Notes: a model not told the origin generated them from the sequence alone. A stretch of 64,000 nucleotides of DNA from Thunnus maccoyii (GCF_910596095.1 NC_056548.1:16640651-16704650); one strand, 5' to 3'. Positions 16,716 through 55,722 are shown, counted from the stretch's first letter. Program-made: numbers and translations.

Positions 16716-19700
16716 TGTTGTTGTCAGCTTTATGTGTCAGCCTCAGTGCTCGGGTGTGTAACCTTACTCCGGGCTCTCTCGGGACAAACAGTGTTGTTTC
16801 TTCTCTGTGCATCATTTTGGTTGCTCCACATGCTGCTTGGAAACGGCTACAAGTGGTCCTCGTTAGCGGGAAGACAGCCGGGATAATTAAAGGTTTTGGT
16901 TGGCCATATGACGGCGTCAGGTGTTGGTGGCTTGTTTGTCAGTTATTCGTTTGTTGTGGGAGGATTTTCTCCTGTGTGAAGTCGTTAGTGGCTGGATTGT
17001 CTGTCTCTTTATAACTGTACATCCAGCATGTCGCAGGCAAGAGGGACGGTATTTGATCAAGTTATTCACTGTTTCTTCCAACAAAACCTCACTATTGACA
17101 CCCAAACCAGCAGAAATGAGGAGAGTAGATTATTTTATGATCAGGAGCTCAGGATCCAGGTCTGTCAAGGGGTCAAATAGACCCATTTTTAAATCTAAAA
17201 TGATTTTCCTATTTTTCTTCAGATATGATTTGTTGTTTGGAATCAAAAAATGTTTGTTTTTCTATCTTGTTGTTTAGGATTTTAAAGTCCTCACCCTCCT
17301 TGGCAAAGGGTCCTTTGCATGTGTTTACCGGGCAAAATCGGTGAAGACTGGTCTGGAGGTTGCTATCAAAACGGTAAGAATCGCTGACCCTACAATTATT
17401 AGTCTTTGTTAGTGATATGTGGTAATTATAGCATGCTTTACCAGCACCCAAGCTGTTACCAGTGACTGACAGTTGAAGTGTAAACTGGAATTGTTCGGTT
17501 ATTAACCCCTAATTGTCTCCCATGGGTGTCTTGTGGTCCCTCAACTCTCCACAAATGGGGTCTGAACAGTTCACCGTCTTTGTGGACGGCAGATTGGCTA
17601 TTAACAAACAAACAAACCTAAACACCCAGGAGCAGAACTTTACCGCATTACATGTTGATCCCGTGAGTAGGTGGTGTATAATTATCTCTGTGGTTCCCGT
17701 CTGCAGATTGACAAAAAAGCAATGCACAAAGCTGGGATGGTCCAGCGTGTGACGAACGAAGTGGAGATTCACTGCCGATTGAAGCACCCTTCCATACTTG
17801 AGGTAACGTTGGCTGGACACGTCTAATTTCTTGTGACTGTGTACTGTGGGTTTTTATTACATCCCATGTCATAACACATATATTTGTTCTCCCTTAGATT
17901 TTCTGTGTGACATTCATGTTTTTTTCTGTTAAGTGTACAATACACATGGAGATGTTGTGTTGGGTTTTCAGTTAAATTGTAGGAATTCAAATTTTTGTTT
18001 GTAACCCTACAGTTACAGCTTCCTCCTCTCATCCCCCTCAAAAAGCTTCAGCTTTGTTTTATTGTTGTCATGGTTATATAATGTGGAGAACTTGCCCCTA
18101 CCTCTGGTAATTGCTTTGTTCAGCATTAAAGTCACTGTTTTCCACTTTACATTATTACAAATTGGTCAGTTTGGTCAGGAGTGGGCTCTTTTGTTTTATC
18201 TAGATATCAGTGAATGTTCAGTACTGTAACTGTTTTTAAGCACAACAATATGATATTTAGATCATGATTTTAGACTGATAATTCATAGCTGACCACTTTT
18301 TCAAAGTCAGTTGTATCCCTGATTTAATGTCATTTGAGAATCTTACATATTTTTTTTATTTTTTGTCTTCTAACTTTTACATACTAATATATGCTGAAAT
18401 ATATATCATGTCTTTTTTTTGTGAAGCTGTACAACTACTTTGAGGACAGCAACTATGTGTACCTGGTGTTGGAGATGTGTCATAATGGAGAGATGAGCCG
18501 ATACCTGAAAGAGAGGAAGATGGCATTCTCTGAGGACGAAGGTCAGGCAGAATTTATACTTGAAATGAAAGAAAGTCTTTGACTTATTAACTTAAAGGTT
18601 CTCTGTAGCATTTTCCTGACAACAAACAAAAGTTATGCTGACATTAAATGTAAATCACCAAAACTCATTGTGTGTAACCTTGAGGTCTAATTAACATGTC
18701 AAATCCATTTCCAAAACATTCAAACATTTGCAAAGTAGATTTTTCTTAAAAGTTTGAATCCTGCAGTGTTTACATCCATGTTTACTAGCTGGCAGTCGTC
18801 TTCTTCCTTGTTTTTGTTGGTGCAGTTGTGGATTTCTTGGCACATTACAGCCACCTGTAGATCAGTGGAATAGTGTGAAACCATTGGCAGGATTGTGTAT
18901 TATTTAACCACATGCATTTGCATGTGCAAGTGCGTCCTCATGCACAAGACAAACAAAATGGGGACCCACTCGTGAAAAACTGCTCCATAGTGCTACTATA
19001 GGACACTCGACACAGTTCCTTTTTAAATCTGAATTGTGTTGGTTAACTGCTCTGTGCACTGCCTACTTTTAATTTTTTTTTTTTTTCCACAGCAAGACAT
19101 TTCATGCATCAAATAGTGAAAGGAATGCTGTATCTACACACCCATGGCATCTTACATCGAGATCTGACCTTGTCAAACCTTTTGCTGACCAGCAACATGA
19201 ACATTAAAATCGGAGACTTTGGCCTGGCCACTCAGCTTAAACTCCCAAATGAAAAGCACTTCACCATGTGCGGGACACCCAACTACATCTCCCCGGAGGT
19301 GGCCACCCGCAGTGCTCATGGCCTGGAATCAGATGTCTGGTCACTGGGGTGCATGTTCTACGCCTTCCTGATGGGTCGGCCTCCGTTTGACACGGACACA
19401 GTCAAGCACACCCTGTCTAAAGTGGTTCTTGGGGAATATGAGATGCCCAACCACGTTTCTCTAGAGGCTCAGGACCTGATCCATCAGCTGCTGCAGAGGG
19501 ATCCCGCCCAGCGGCCCAGCCTCTCTGCAGTGCTGGACCACCCGTTCATGACCCAGAGCCTGCTGGACAGAACCAAGGAGCTGCGGCTGGGTGATGAAGG
19601 ATCAATAGACAGCGGCATCGCCACCATCTCCACAGCCTGTACCTCCTCCACCTTAGCCAGCAGCAGCAGCCGCCTCCAGAGGAAAACCAGGCACATGATT

Positions 19701-22700
19701 GGCTCTGCCCTGCCTAACCGCATGACTCCCATTACAAGTCTTCCACACCAGCCCAGCAGCGCCTGCTTTGAGGACGGAGATCAGTGGCAGCAACAGCCGG
19801 ACAGATTTCACAGGGAAGGCAGGAGGAGGGCGGTTCATGTTGAAGAGAGTGGACAGCCTCACTCTCGCTACCTAAGGAGGGCTCACTCCTCAGATCGTTT
19901 CGGCTCATCTGGACCAGGCAAGGGGTCGAGCCATGCTGAGCTGGGGAGATGCCACTCAGAGGAGACTCTAACAGACGTAGGAAGACCAGTCTTCCCCATG
20001 TCCTCCACCCAACACCCATTTTCAGAGCATGGACGGTTACCCTCTCCTCCTGTCAAACAGTCAGCTCAGTAAGTAGTCTCTCCATTCATCTTCTAATCAT
20101 TTTTCATATTAACCTGACACTAAAGATTTCACTTTACTGTTTTTCAGCTCTGGGTATTCGTTATCGACACAGATGGCATATCCGCCAAACTTTCAATTTC
20201 AAGACCTGGAGGGAGTCACTAACTGGCTCAATAATGAGGGTAAAAAAATGATGCGTTTCTTGTTTTTGATTATATGAACACATGTGGTAGATTTGTCTCA
20301 TCCAGAGCAACTGTTAGTGAGTTTAGTGGCTTGTTTGGGAAGTAAAAGATCCCTGTAAAAGAAATAATCTTTGGTTATTAGTTGATTTAATTTGAGATAC
20401 AGACAGTTTTTTTGAGCCAGAAAATGAATGAAGGCATATAAAAATTCATAAATGGATCTTTAAACTCTCCAAACACCATTTAAACCATCCGGCTCAAGCA
20501 AATCTTTACAAATATTTTCTCTTCTTTCTCAGGTTCTGGGCAAAGGCCCACAGACAACAGCGCTCACAGCAGTAACGGGAGTTTCCATGGCAGCAGAGGG
20601 CCTTTGGGGGTTCACAATTCCTGGACAGACAAGCCCATGAGCCGAGGCGTGAATCCTAATCACAACGTGCACCACCTACACCAACCCCATCTCTCCAACC
20701 CGGACTCGTGCAAGGAGAATTTTCCCGGAGCAGAGTTAAAACTCCCCTCAGCCAAAACAAGCATGGAGAAGAAAACGCTGAGAGACGTAGTCCCGCCTCT
20801 GTGCGCGTCCAGACTGAAGCCTATCAGACAGAAGACCAAAAATGCTGTTGTAAGATAGCGCTCATGTTCATGTTTTTGATAATATATTCATGGTCTCAAC
20901 TTCAAGTGAGAAATTTGTTGATGTCTAATTTCTTTTTTGTGTCTTTTTTACAGGTGAGCATCCTGGACACAGGTGAAGTGTGTATGGAGCTGTTAAAATT
21001 CCACAGCGGTCAAGAGAGGGTCAAAGAAGTCCTTCGGATTTCCTGCGATGGCTCAATGGTGAGCTCACTGTATTATATTTCTAAATTTTTCTTTTCTAAC
21101 TGGCAGGGGTAGTATAAAAACATAATATGACACAAGCTTGTTTGCATTATTAAATCAGATTTTTAAGAATTATTACTCCTGTAAATGGAAGCTTAATATT
21201 ATTATCATGTCTTTTAGGTGACAATATACCAGCCTAATGGTGGAAAGGGTTTTCCTGTGCTGGACTGCCCCCCTGCTCCACCCGAAGATATTCTGATCTG
21301 TAGCTATGAGGACCTGCCAGGTAAGCTGATGGACATAATACACCCACTAACATCAGCTGATGTAAGATGAGAAATTGTGTCTCAATTAATTTCTTTTTTT
21401 TTGTAATAGAAAAATACTGGAAGAAGTATCAATACGCCTCCAAGTTTGTTCAGCTTGTGAAATCCAAGACTCCTAAAGTGACCCTTTACACCAAGTATGC
21501 CAAGGTCATGCTGATGGAGAACTCTCCCATAGCAGACCTGGAGGTTTGCTTTTATGATGGTGAGTCAGATTTCTATGGACGCGGATCAACACCGACCATT
21601 TTCTCTCTGAATTATTTAACAATGCTCTGTTAACGCCTGTGTTGTGTAGGAGCGAAGACCCACAAGACGTCAGAGCTGGTGCGAGTGGTGGAGAAGAGCG
21701 GGAAGTCTTACACGGTGAAGGGTGAGGTGGGGCTGAGCGGCCTGAGCCCAGAGAGCAAGCTCTACGTGGAGCTGTCCGACGAGGGCCACAGCATGTGTCT
21801 GTCACTAGAGGCCGCCATCACAGCAGAGGAGCAGCGCAGCACCAAGAACGTTCCTTTCTTTCCCATAACTATTGGCAGGTGAGAGGAAGACGCTGTCATT
21901 TTTATACTCCTGCTGCTCCTGTGTTCCTTTTCCTTTGTGGCTAATATTAGTTTTGTCTGGGTCACTTCTAGAAGACCTACAAACCCAGACACTCCGTGCT
22001 CATCGTCGCAGCCCTCCCACCCGGTCCCTCCTGACCCAGCTTCACCTCCTCAACCTCCACAAATCACTCCTTCGGTGAGTGAACCACAGCCTTAAACTGC
22101 TGGATTAACAGAGAGATTATAAAGCTTTAACAATCGGTATATATTATATTTATATATTGTATGTATTTATACGCAGATGATCTCCTACGACGGGTCTGAT
22201 TTCACCTCGACCAGCCTGGGTAAGAAAAGCTCTCCAGTGCGACAGGACCTCGTGCAGAGCACAGGAAAAGTGGTGAAATCGATATTCGTGCCCAATGTTG
22301 GATGGGCATCTCAGGTAATTAATAAATGAGTCTCTTATTATGTTGTAATCAGCTACAGGATCGTGTTTCTCAATAAAATCTTTTTGTATCTGCAGCTGAC
22401 GAGCGGAGAGGTGTGGGTGCAGTTCAACGACGGGTCTCAGCTGGTGGTTCAGGCAGGAGTTTCCTGCATTACTTACACACATCCAGAGGGGCGGATCACC
22501 AGGTATGAAACATGTTAGAAATGTTGACACTTTATTGACTCGTATGTTTTATCAGCTTTGTCTTTAAAGAAGACAGTGGCAACTGAAAACTGGCGTCACA
22601 AAAGGATATCTACTATCCACTTTTACACAAAATAAAGTCTATTTTCACAACTGTGCACCATGTCCTTAGTCCATATATTTGCAGAACTCATATGTGCAAG

Positions 22701-22852
22701 GGTTCCAAGTGAATCTCAATAACTTCTGTCTTCTTCACAGGTACAAGGAGAACGAGAAGTTGCCCGAGCACGTCAAGGAAAAGCTGCAGTGTCTCTCCTC
22801 CATCCTCGGACTGTTGGCCAACCCGACATCACATCACCTACAACCTCATTAA
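16291..22852 (+). CDS. plk4: Polo-like kinase 4 (centriole duplication kinase)
   Basis: Coding exons: 16291-16320, 17278-17373, 17707-17802, 18427-18541, 19093-20068, 20148-20239, 20533-20849, 20954-21058, 21218-21320, 21410-21559, 21650-21878, 21972-22074, 22177-22314, 22396-22502, 22741-22852; 922 aa (human 970). PLK4 is the Ser/Thr kinase that starts centriole assembly. The kinase domain has [10 protein letters not shown], Lys41 (VAIKT), HRD with Asp136, DFG at Asp154 and activation Thr170, at the same numbers as in human. A beta-TrCP phosphodegron DSGIAT follows at residues 285-290 (19608-19625). Cryptic polo-box sequence is at 20750-21880 ([36 protein letters not shown]). The C-terminal polo box is at 22230-22830 ([20 protein letters not shown]). 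The start is chosen because [10 protein letters not shown] aligns with human MATCIGEKIE; the frame stays open upstream to 16045, but that part looks like 5' UTR. The 3' neighbour itpk1 is convergent. Confidence 0.95.
16617..16723. repeat. Compound trinucleotide repeat in plk4 intron 1
   Basis: An (ATT)n block at 16617-16669 is followed by (AGT)n at 16673-16711 and a short (GTT)n to 16723. It lies about 300 bp inside intron 1. Confidence 0.95.
18600..19035. repeat. Possible dispersed repeat in plk4 intron 4
   Basis: Phrases such as GCAGTGTTTACATCCATGTT and AAAACTGCTCCATAGTGCTA resemble a repeat I recall as frequent in fish introns, but I cannot name the family. It fills most of intron 4 (18542-19092). 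Confidence 0.35.
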
Positions 22853-23160
22853 CACTGTGAGGTTAAAACATCTCAGCAGGGAGCAGAAAGTAGCATTTAG
22901 AGCCTTTTGATAACTTCTTTTTGTCTGGTGTTCTTGTAAATATATGTTTGTGTTTCTTTTTTTTTTTTACATGTACAAAAGACTAAGATTATGAAAAGAT
23001 TTATTTTATTAAGTAACCGTTTTGTATAGTGTCTCAATTGGCCTACTGGAAAACATTTTGTATGTTTCTGTTGTGTATTTTTTACTGTGTATGTCTCCGA
23101 TTCTATGAAATTCATAAATGCTGAGGCAATAAACATCTGGAGGCTGAACGGAGAACTGCT
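22853..23160 (+). terminator. plk4 3' UTR with poly(A) signal
   Basis: The stop TAA ends at 22852. AATAAA is at 23128-23133, followed by GT-rich sequence (TTTGTTTTGCAGTCTTCTCT near 23165), so cleavage near 23150 is likely. An ATTAAA at about 23236 could serve as a weaker distal signal. Confidence 0.7.
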
Positions 23161-23471
23161 GCACTTTGTTTTGCAGTCTTCTCTTTTGCACTTGATATAT
23201 TCATGGATGACCACAATGAATCTTTGTAGAAAGAAATTAAAGTATTCAGAGCTACCTTACAGCTTCAGTAATACACTTGGCTAAATGTTTACATAATTTA
23301 AGTGCTAATTCTGATCACATAAGACTAACATTTGGGCTTTTTAAAGCATTACTTCTTACTCTATTCAATGAAATAACCTGCATAAACACTAGAAAACACA
23401 GCATATACCCACAAATGATAAATTAAAAAACGTAGAGCTGAATTAAACACAGCAAGATATGGTTTCACATG

Positions 23472-25300
23472 TTTATTTTGCCCTGTTGGTTTGGCGATTT
23501 GATTTTTTAAAAAAAGGTCACAAAATTGTGGATTCCTTTCAATTACAGAACTGATACAAAACAACATACTGTACGGATGTAAGCCTAGGCATATATACAC
23601 ATACTGTACAAGACGCCCAAGGAGTAAACATTCAGGTTGAAGCTGGGAGCATGACAACACTGTCAAGGGGGTTGCAGAAATGACCAAGGGTAGGATTAAC
23701 CATTTATTTCCCATTTAGAAGCACAATAAAGAGCACAACATAGGACAAACAGCATACTGGTGTACACAGATTTCAGCCCTTTCAACATAGACGGGGTTGC
23801 ACCCTCGACTTCTCCCCTACTGCTAGGTGAGGAAACACCTAAATCAGGGGAAAAGGATGTGAAAATTTCCCCGAACCTGCTGCTTCATGTGCCGTCTTTA
23901 CATGTTGAAATTCTGCCGTTGTTACTTCATCACAGACACATGCAAATTTGAGAAATTAAAGGAACTAACCTTGAAATATTCTCACAATGTGTGTCTAGTG
24001 AACAGTTTTCCAAATGTCAATGGTATTCTTTCAGTTCATGTCCCAGAGAGATGCTGGTGAGATGGCTGCAGTGACATTTTTTATTTACGATCACAGGGAG
24101 GGTGAACGAGAGGACAGTTGGTTCCCTCGGATACTTATGGAGGAAATAAAACAGCTTTAGGAGCTCTCTGGGACAAGAGAAGAAGAAGAAGCAGGCTCAG
24201 AGGAATGCAAAAATCTGTATGCACTGATTTGGCAGGTTGGCACGCCTTCCCGCTAGATGCTAGAGGGAGACAACAACCAAAACATCATCTGTCCCTTTGA
24301 CACCAACTTAAGTTTTGTTGTACAACCTGACCCAACTGCATTTTTTTTTTACTACTCCTCTAGTAAATATCCATCGTTTGTTCAAAAACATTGCGTGCTT
24401 TCTTTTATATAAAACTTTTTTTTTTTTCCCCATAAAATCTCAATAAAATAAAGTTGCTCTTAGTAGATGTCAGGACAAAGATATTAACAAAATTGGAGTA
24501 AAAAAATCTCACAGTGAACACTGGGAATAAGAGCTGGACTCCCTCGATCCACTTCCCCCTCCAAATGATTTTAACATGTGACACAAATACAGCAGCTGGG
24601 ACAGAAGACAGGTCAGAGAATTAAGCTTGAAGCAAATGAACCGACTGGACTGCGGGTCTCATTAAACTGCATTTTGCAAAGAGTAAAGAGGTGCACTTTA
24701 GAGTGAAATTAACTTGAACGGAGACAATAAAGCTGAACAAATTCCTCAATCATCTAGTTGGAATTTAATGGTTGTAATATCGTCTCATTAAATAGTCATT
24801 TAGCTGGTTCCAAACACATATTTCACCTGCATTTTAGGAGAATAAATGAATTCCTAGTTAACAAAATGAGTTTAAAAGTGATTAAGCGACAAAACTCCAC
24901 AGCAGCCACAAGTCTGGTGATAAATCAAGTTTGCCTCAGGAGAGAAGTTTGCTCACATTACACATACAAGCATTGAAGACACTGTTTAAAGGAGAGACTG
25001 TTTACGGAGTCTTCAAACTCCATGAAGTTATGCGAGAAATCTCACAAGATCCCACTGGAATTTTGAAAATTACATCATGGAATTCTCTGAAAATATCCAC
25101 AAACAAAAGCGGAATGTGATCCTCGTCTTCCTGCGCTGGGAGCGACTCAAAACAGGGACGCAGTTTGTTTGTTGAACACCTAACATCCGGCGTCTGACAT
25201 ACAGTAAAACACTCACAGACCTATAAACATTGGCGCAACAACAATCATTTAAAAAAAAACAAAACAAAAAAAAAACTTGGTCACATGGTCATGAAGATTC

Positions 25301-25331
<31 letters not shown>

Positions 25332-26068
25332 CACCGTCTGTCCTACGCTTGAAGTAAATTTGATGGCACTCGGAAAAGTAAACGGCTTGTTCAAACTAAC
25401 AATACTCAAAACTATCTTGTCGTTTGTGTTCAGACTCATCGTGTCCTCTGCAGTCGGTTGGCCACAGTCACATAGCAGCCCGGGATCTGTGGAGTAGTGT
25501 TCAAACGCCTGGCCGGCCACCTCCTCTTCCTCCCCTTCACTTTGTGCAGAGGAGTCAGTGGTTATTGACCAGAATGCAAACGCACACATCACTGGCAAGG
25601 TCTGTCGCGACGTAAACGCACCTGTTTGTGTGTACATGTGTGTGTGTGTGCGTGTGTGTGTGCGAGATATAAGGGATCATACATTGCACATCTAGTGGCA
25701 CATCTTTCTCCAGTCCTGATTCGGCCGTTCCCTGTTAACTACCTCATCTGGACCCCTTTCATTACAGCAAACTCACACAAGAGAGAAAAATAAAATCAGC
25801 TATTAGGCAAAGTTCCTAAAAGTTCACATTACAGTACTGTTAAGTCTCATTAGACAAAACGAAAAATACAAAAAGGCAGAGAGAAAAAGCTTACACCCAA
25901 TCACCATCATTTTCAATAACTATATAGGAAAAGGTTTGTTTCTGATTAGATATATTATCATCATTAACATCATAATTATTATGATTATTATTCATTATTA
26001 TTGTCACCATTGTCATCCGTTTTCTTTTTTTGTTCAGGGATCAAACGGAGTGGGGGGCTGGGGATCAG
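23472..26068 (-). other. itpk1: Inferred long 3' UTR of itpk1
   Basis: No other gene is recognisable between the plk4 3' end and the itpk1 stop codon at 26069-26071. Minus-strand AATAAA signals (TTTATT on the plus strand) lie at 23472-23477, 23703-23708 and 24080-24085. These would give 3' UTRs of about 2.0-2.6 kb. A long UTR is known for human ITPK1. The open frames in the interval are short and unlike known proteins. The exact end needs transcript data. Confidence 0.5.
25303..25331. repeat. Homopolymer T tract (A tract on the itpk1 strand)
   Basis: It is 29 uninterrupted T on the plus strand, inside the inferred itpk1 3' UTR. Shorter A-rich runs lie just upstream at 25250-25275. It could be a retroposon tail, but no element body is recognisable beside it. 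Confidence 0.85.
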
Positions 26069-51769
<25,701 letters not shown>

Positions 51770-52500
51770 CTCTGCTGTGCTCCTGTTCCTTCTCTGGACG
51801 TAAATGAAGTGTCTGGAGGCTCGACCTGGGCAGGGATAAACAGGAGAAAAAAAAACCTCCATATAGTCTTCACAACAGCCTTAGCAGGGTAATGAGGGGG
51901 AGAAGATTCAACTTCACGACTCGGTTTGTGATACTAGTCTGCCTCCTGGAGCTCAATTGGTCCTCATGGCTGACATTAAAGGGTTTTCAAACGTAATATT
52001 ACAGTGAATGTGGTTCAGCATCAGCAAACCACACGCACTGACCCCGTTAAACTAACCTCACTTGCTAACGTTAGCTGGCTAATAGTGACAATCTGCAAAG
52101 CTAACCGATGGCATGCGATTAGGAAACGTAAGCTAGCTTTGCTAACAAGGTTGACCAACGTTAAATGGCTGAATAGATTCATGCCACCCCCAGCAAAATA
52201 TCTAATAAGTTAACTAACGGTGGCTTACCTTAAAAAAACAGATGAATCAACTGACTTAACTACGACTAAAGCTGGCAACGAGAGGCTGTGTGGGAGCTAA
52301 CTAACCTGGTAGTTTTTTAGCACAGTTCCCTCCTGAATTTTTGTCCTCTTCAGAAACTAGCTCGGGTAGTTTCCCATTCTCGGTCCGCCCAGGTGGAGGA
52401 AGAAGTTTTCTTCAAACAGGGTGACAGATGAAAGGCACAGCTGGACTCACGGTGAGATGTTCCTGGTGTATTTCTTCTCCCTCAGTCTCTGAGCTCAACT
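51770..52500 (-). promoter_or_regulatory. itpk1: itpk1 5' UTR exons and promoter region
   Basis: The start exon has a minus-strand acceptor TGCCCAG at 51826-51832, so its 5' UTR part is 51770-51825. The upstream non-coding first exon lies about 52230-52500. Three minus-strand donors are possible: AAG/gtaagc with exon edge 52229, CAG/gttagt at 52306, and ACC/gtgagt at 52449. The region is CpG-richer than the introns, and the first intron holds several TAACGTTA-type motifs. The transcription start is not determined. Confidence 0.45.
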
Positions 52501-53254
52501 GGCTGCACACACCCAGGATCCAGGAGCCTGATGCTGCATTCATGAACTGCTCGGAAAATACCACTTCCAAGAGAGCAACACTGACAAACGGAAGCCGGCA
52601 ATAAACTTTTCGTTCACCATAAAGCAAATCAATACTAAATCATTAATTTGATTTTATTACTTGCACAATCACATATTCATGAATCTAAGTTTTCCAAGCA
52701 TAACCCATCTTTTTAATTTTTGAAAACAACACATTACAACAATCCTTTATTCTAAAAATAGGAAAGCTATTAAAACCATACATTTATGCACTCCGTATAA
52801 CGTTTTGTGAGCTGATTTATGATTTCTGTCTGTGTTTTGGTCCCCTGGCTTTATCTGTTTATGTTTTTTGTATATGTTTACCAAGCTGTTTGTTAATAAT
52901 AAAATAAATAACTAAAAAATAAATAAACTTTTTGTTCAGACTTGTAGATTTTCTCAGGAACAGAGTTTGTTTGGCATTGATCCGTGCTGCTCATCTCCCT
53001 TTATTGAAGTTTTAAAATGTGTGCATCTGTTAGACAAAGTGAATGTGAAAATTTATTGAGTGCACAATCAAAATCCTTCCTATGCAGTTAATTATTTACA
53101 TTCTGTTAATATTGTTTGATGTGTGTGTTTGTCCTGTGGAGGAAAGGAAACAGTTTGTTTAGCTTTTGCATACCTGGACAGGATCCAGTCAGTGATGCTT
53201 TGATTTATTTCACAGTCTGTCTAGATTTCAAGTGCTGCTGTGCTTTCATTCATT

Positions 53255-53563
53255 TTGTTTAGATTAATCTGCTGATTATTTTCTCGATTAATTGTTTTGC
53301 CTGTAAAATATGAGAAAAAACAATCACAACTTCTTCAGCTCTCATGTTTTGTTTTTATCAACAGTACAAAACCCCAAAGATTCAATTATAATTTTAAACA
53401 TGAAAAGCAGCAAATCCTCACATTGGAGAGACTTGAGAAAGTTCTGCATTGTGTCTCAGATATGACTCAGTTGATGAATAGATCATTATTTACAAAAGAC
53501 TTGCCAGTTAATTGTTGGTCAGTCGACTAATTGATTTATCAACTAATCCACTCAGCTCTACAG
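53255..53563 (+). repeat. Repeat family A copy
   Basis: It opens AGATTAATCTGCTGATTATT with TTCTCGATTAATTGTTTTGC. It continues through ACAGTACAAAACCCCAAAGA, CTCACATTGGAGAGACTTGA and GTCGACTAATTGATTTATCA, and closes at CTCAGCTCTA. The order matches the other copies. Confidence 0.7.
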
Positions 53564-55227
53564 AGGTCAGAAACAAAACATGTCCAATCAAAAGAATAAT
53601 GAGGAGACCTTGAATGATGTGGATGTGAACTGGACACGTAATTGATGTTTTTATTAATTCATCAATTGGATGTTGTTTGAACTACTTAAAAAAAAACATA
53701 CGTTGATAAAGTAACAGTAGGCTATTATTATCACTGAAATGTTGACTTTAACAGTTGTAGTTTCATCATTGGAGTCAAATATACCAATTCCAGGGGCCCA
53801 AAACATACAGATGTTTTGTCACTGCATGTTTACTCCTCTCTTTGGGCTGTTCATGGTGGCGCGCCAATATTTTCCGACAGCCTCTGAAGGCAACCGGGAT
53901 GCGGTCAGAGAAGTTCAGCCTGTTCCCTGCGAGCAACGCTTCACTGGCTGTCAACTCACACTCCGACCTGTTTACAAAAGATTAACACAAAATGTGGATC
54001 AGTTAACTGCTTTGTGAATTTATACACAAACCACCTATGGTGTGCGTGACCAATTGATTCTTTATTTGTGTTGCAGCTTGCATAATGACAACACGCTGCT
54101 CAATGCACTAGTCTTAACTGCCCTCATAAAGTGCACCGGTGCATTTTTTTTCTTCCTGATAGAAAAAACAAGTCATAGTGGCGCCATCCATTGGAAAACC
54201 ACTGCAACATACAGCTCATATTCTCGCTTTCTTGAGAGGGACCTGACACGAGTAAAACATTTGTAAAAAGTGAAATAATATGTATTTTTCTTGTCATGAA
54301 TAGTTTTTCTGTAGCTTCCTAAAATGTGTACACTGGATAAATATGATATTAATGAATGTAGATCTATATTTAATTGAGTCAGTCATGATAGGCTATTATT
54401 TTATTATGATATTATTATTATGTACTATAATGATATAATAATATTTATATTATTCAAATCCTTCAGACTATCCGCATTGGTCCGGCTTTCATAAATGAGG
54501 GTCTTTGTACATTATGGAGTTCTTTTTATCTGTGAAATTTAATAAATGAGATTGAAAAGATTCCCGAGATTCTGATCGCAGGAATAAAATCACTATTATG
54601 TTCTGAAAAAAACAAAACAAAACAAAACATTTTCAAAAATACACAGCTGCACCAACATTGCTGAAGTGGCTGGAGGATCTACAGTACCGACTTCCTGTCC
54701 CTCTACACCTCTGTCTACCACCACGACAGGTATAAAAAAATCCTCAGTCCTCTTCAAGTCACTTTTTCTGCACCGAAAATAACTGAATTTCATTCTTTTA
54801 AGGCTGTGCTGTATGTGGTTGAGTTGCTTAGTTGTTTTTCCCTTCAAGACAGTGGATTTTTTGTTGTTGTTGTTATTTGGAGAAGATGCCAACTATAGCA
54901 TGTGTCTGTTATGGTTACAGATCCATTAGACATATAATGCAAGTCAGTGCCAATAGAACGCAACTAATGTACTATAGTTTACTCTATATACTCAATTTAT
55001 GAGAGACAATTTAGGTCAATGATAAGCTATGACCTGGCTTTTTTTCTTTATGAGTCTTAGTAATGATATCTGCTTAGTTACATGATTGTTAGAAAAAAAA
55101 TGCTGAATGCTAATTTAAGATAAGGAAAAGGTTTGTGTAACAGGTGTTTCTTTTTAAATTGCAAAACATAAACAAAACAAATGTAGCCACATATCAATGT
55201 ATTAAGCGTTATAAAAGCACACGTTCA

Positions 55228-55228
<1 letters not shown>

Positions 55229-55265
<37 letters not shown>

Positions 55266-55266
55266 G
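55229..55266. repeat. (GATA)n microsatellite
   Basis: About nine GATA units. Confidence 0.95.
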
Positions 55267-55624
55267 GGTATTTTTCCAATGTTTATTGAGAAAACATTCA
55301 AATATACAAACAGTGCAAACATGTGCTCAACATAATGGTATACAAAGGAACAAGGATATGAATTTAAATACATTAAGAAACAAAATTGGGATAAATAAAC
55401 TTCATTAATACAAAATTATGATAAAAACATACATAATTCTTCTTTAAAGAGTTCACCATTTAGTTTTACAGATTTGTTAATTTTTTTTAGTGTTTATAAG
55501 TTTGAGAGTCTTAATATATTCTTTAAATTCACATAAAAATCCAGTGAAACTGGGGGTAAATAACTTTTATCATTTTGCATTATGTATGTGAAACTTATCA
55601 TATAGAATCAATACGTTTACAATT

Positions 55625-55644
55625 AGACAGACAGACAGACAGAC

Positions 55645-55704
<60 letters not shown>

Positions 55705-55722
55705 TAGATTAGATAGACAGAC
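55625..55722. repeat. Compound (GACA)n(GATA)n array next to the ubr7 promoter
   Basis: Five GACA units are followed by about 16 GATA units, then AGATTAGATTAGATAGACAG. The array ends about 40 bp before the ubr7 E-box and about 150 bp before the ubr7 start codon. Confidence 0.95.

Noticed and set aside
16500-16886. Frame with long Ile and Ser runs in plk4 intron 1
   Set aside because: It is produced by the ATT and AGT microsatellites.
19484-20019. Overlapping minus-strand ORFs within plk4 exon 5
   Set aside because: They are shadows of the long kinase exon. The plus strand carries HRD, DFG and the degron.
53739-54017. 92-codon frame near a GGCGCGCC patch, considered as a lost LYSET or GON7 gene
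   Set aside because: Neither strand shows residues resembling those proteins, and there are no splice sites or poly(A) signals in register.
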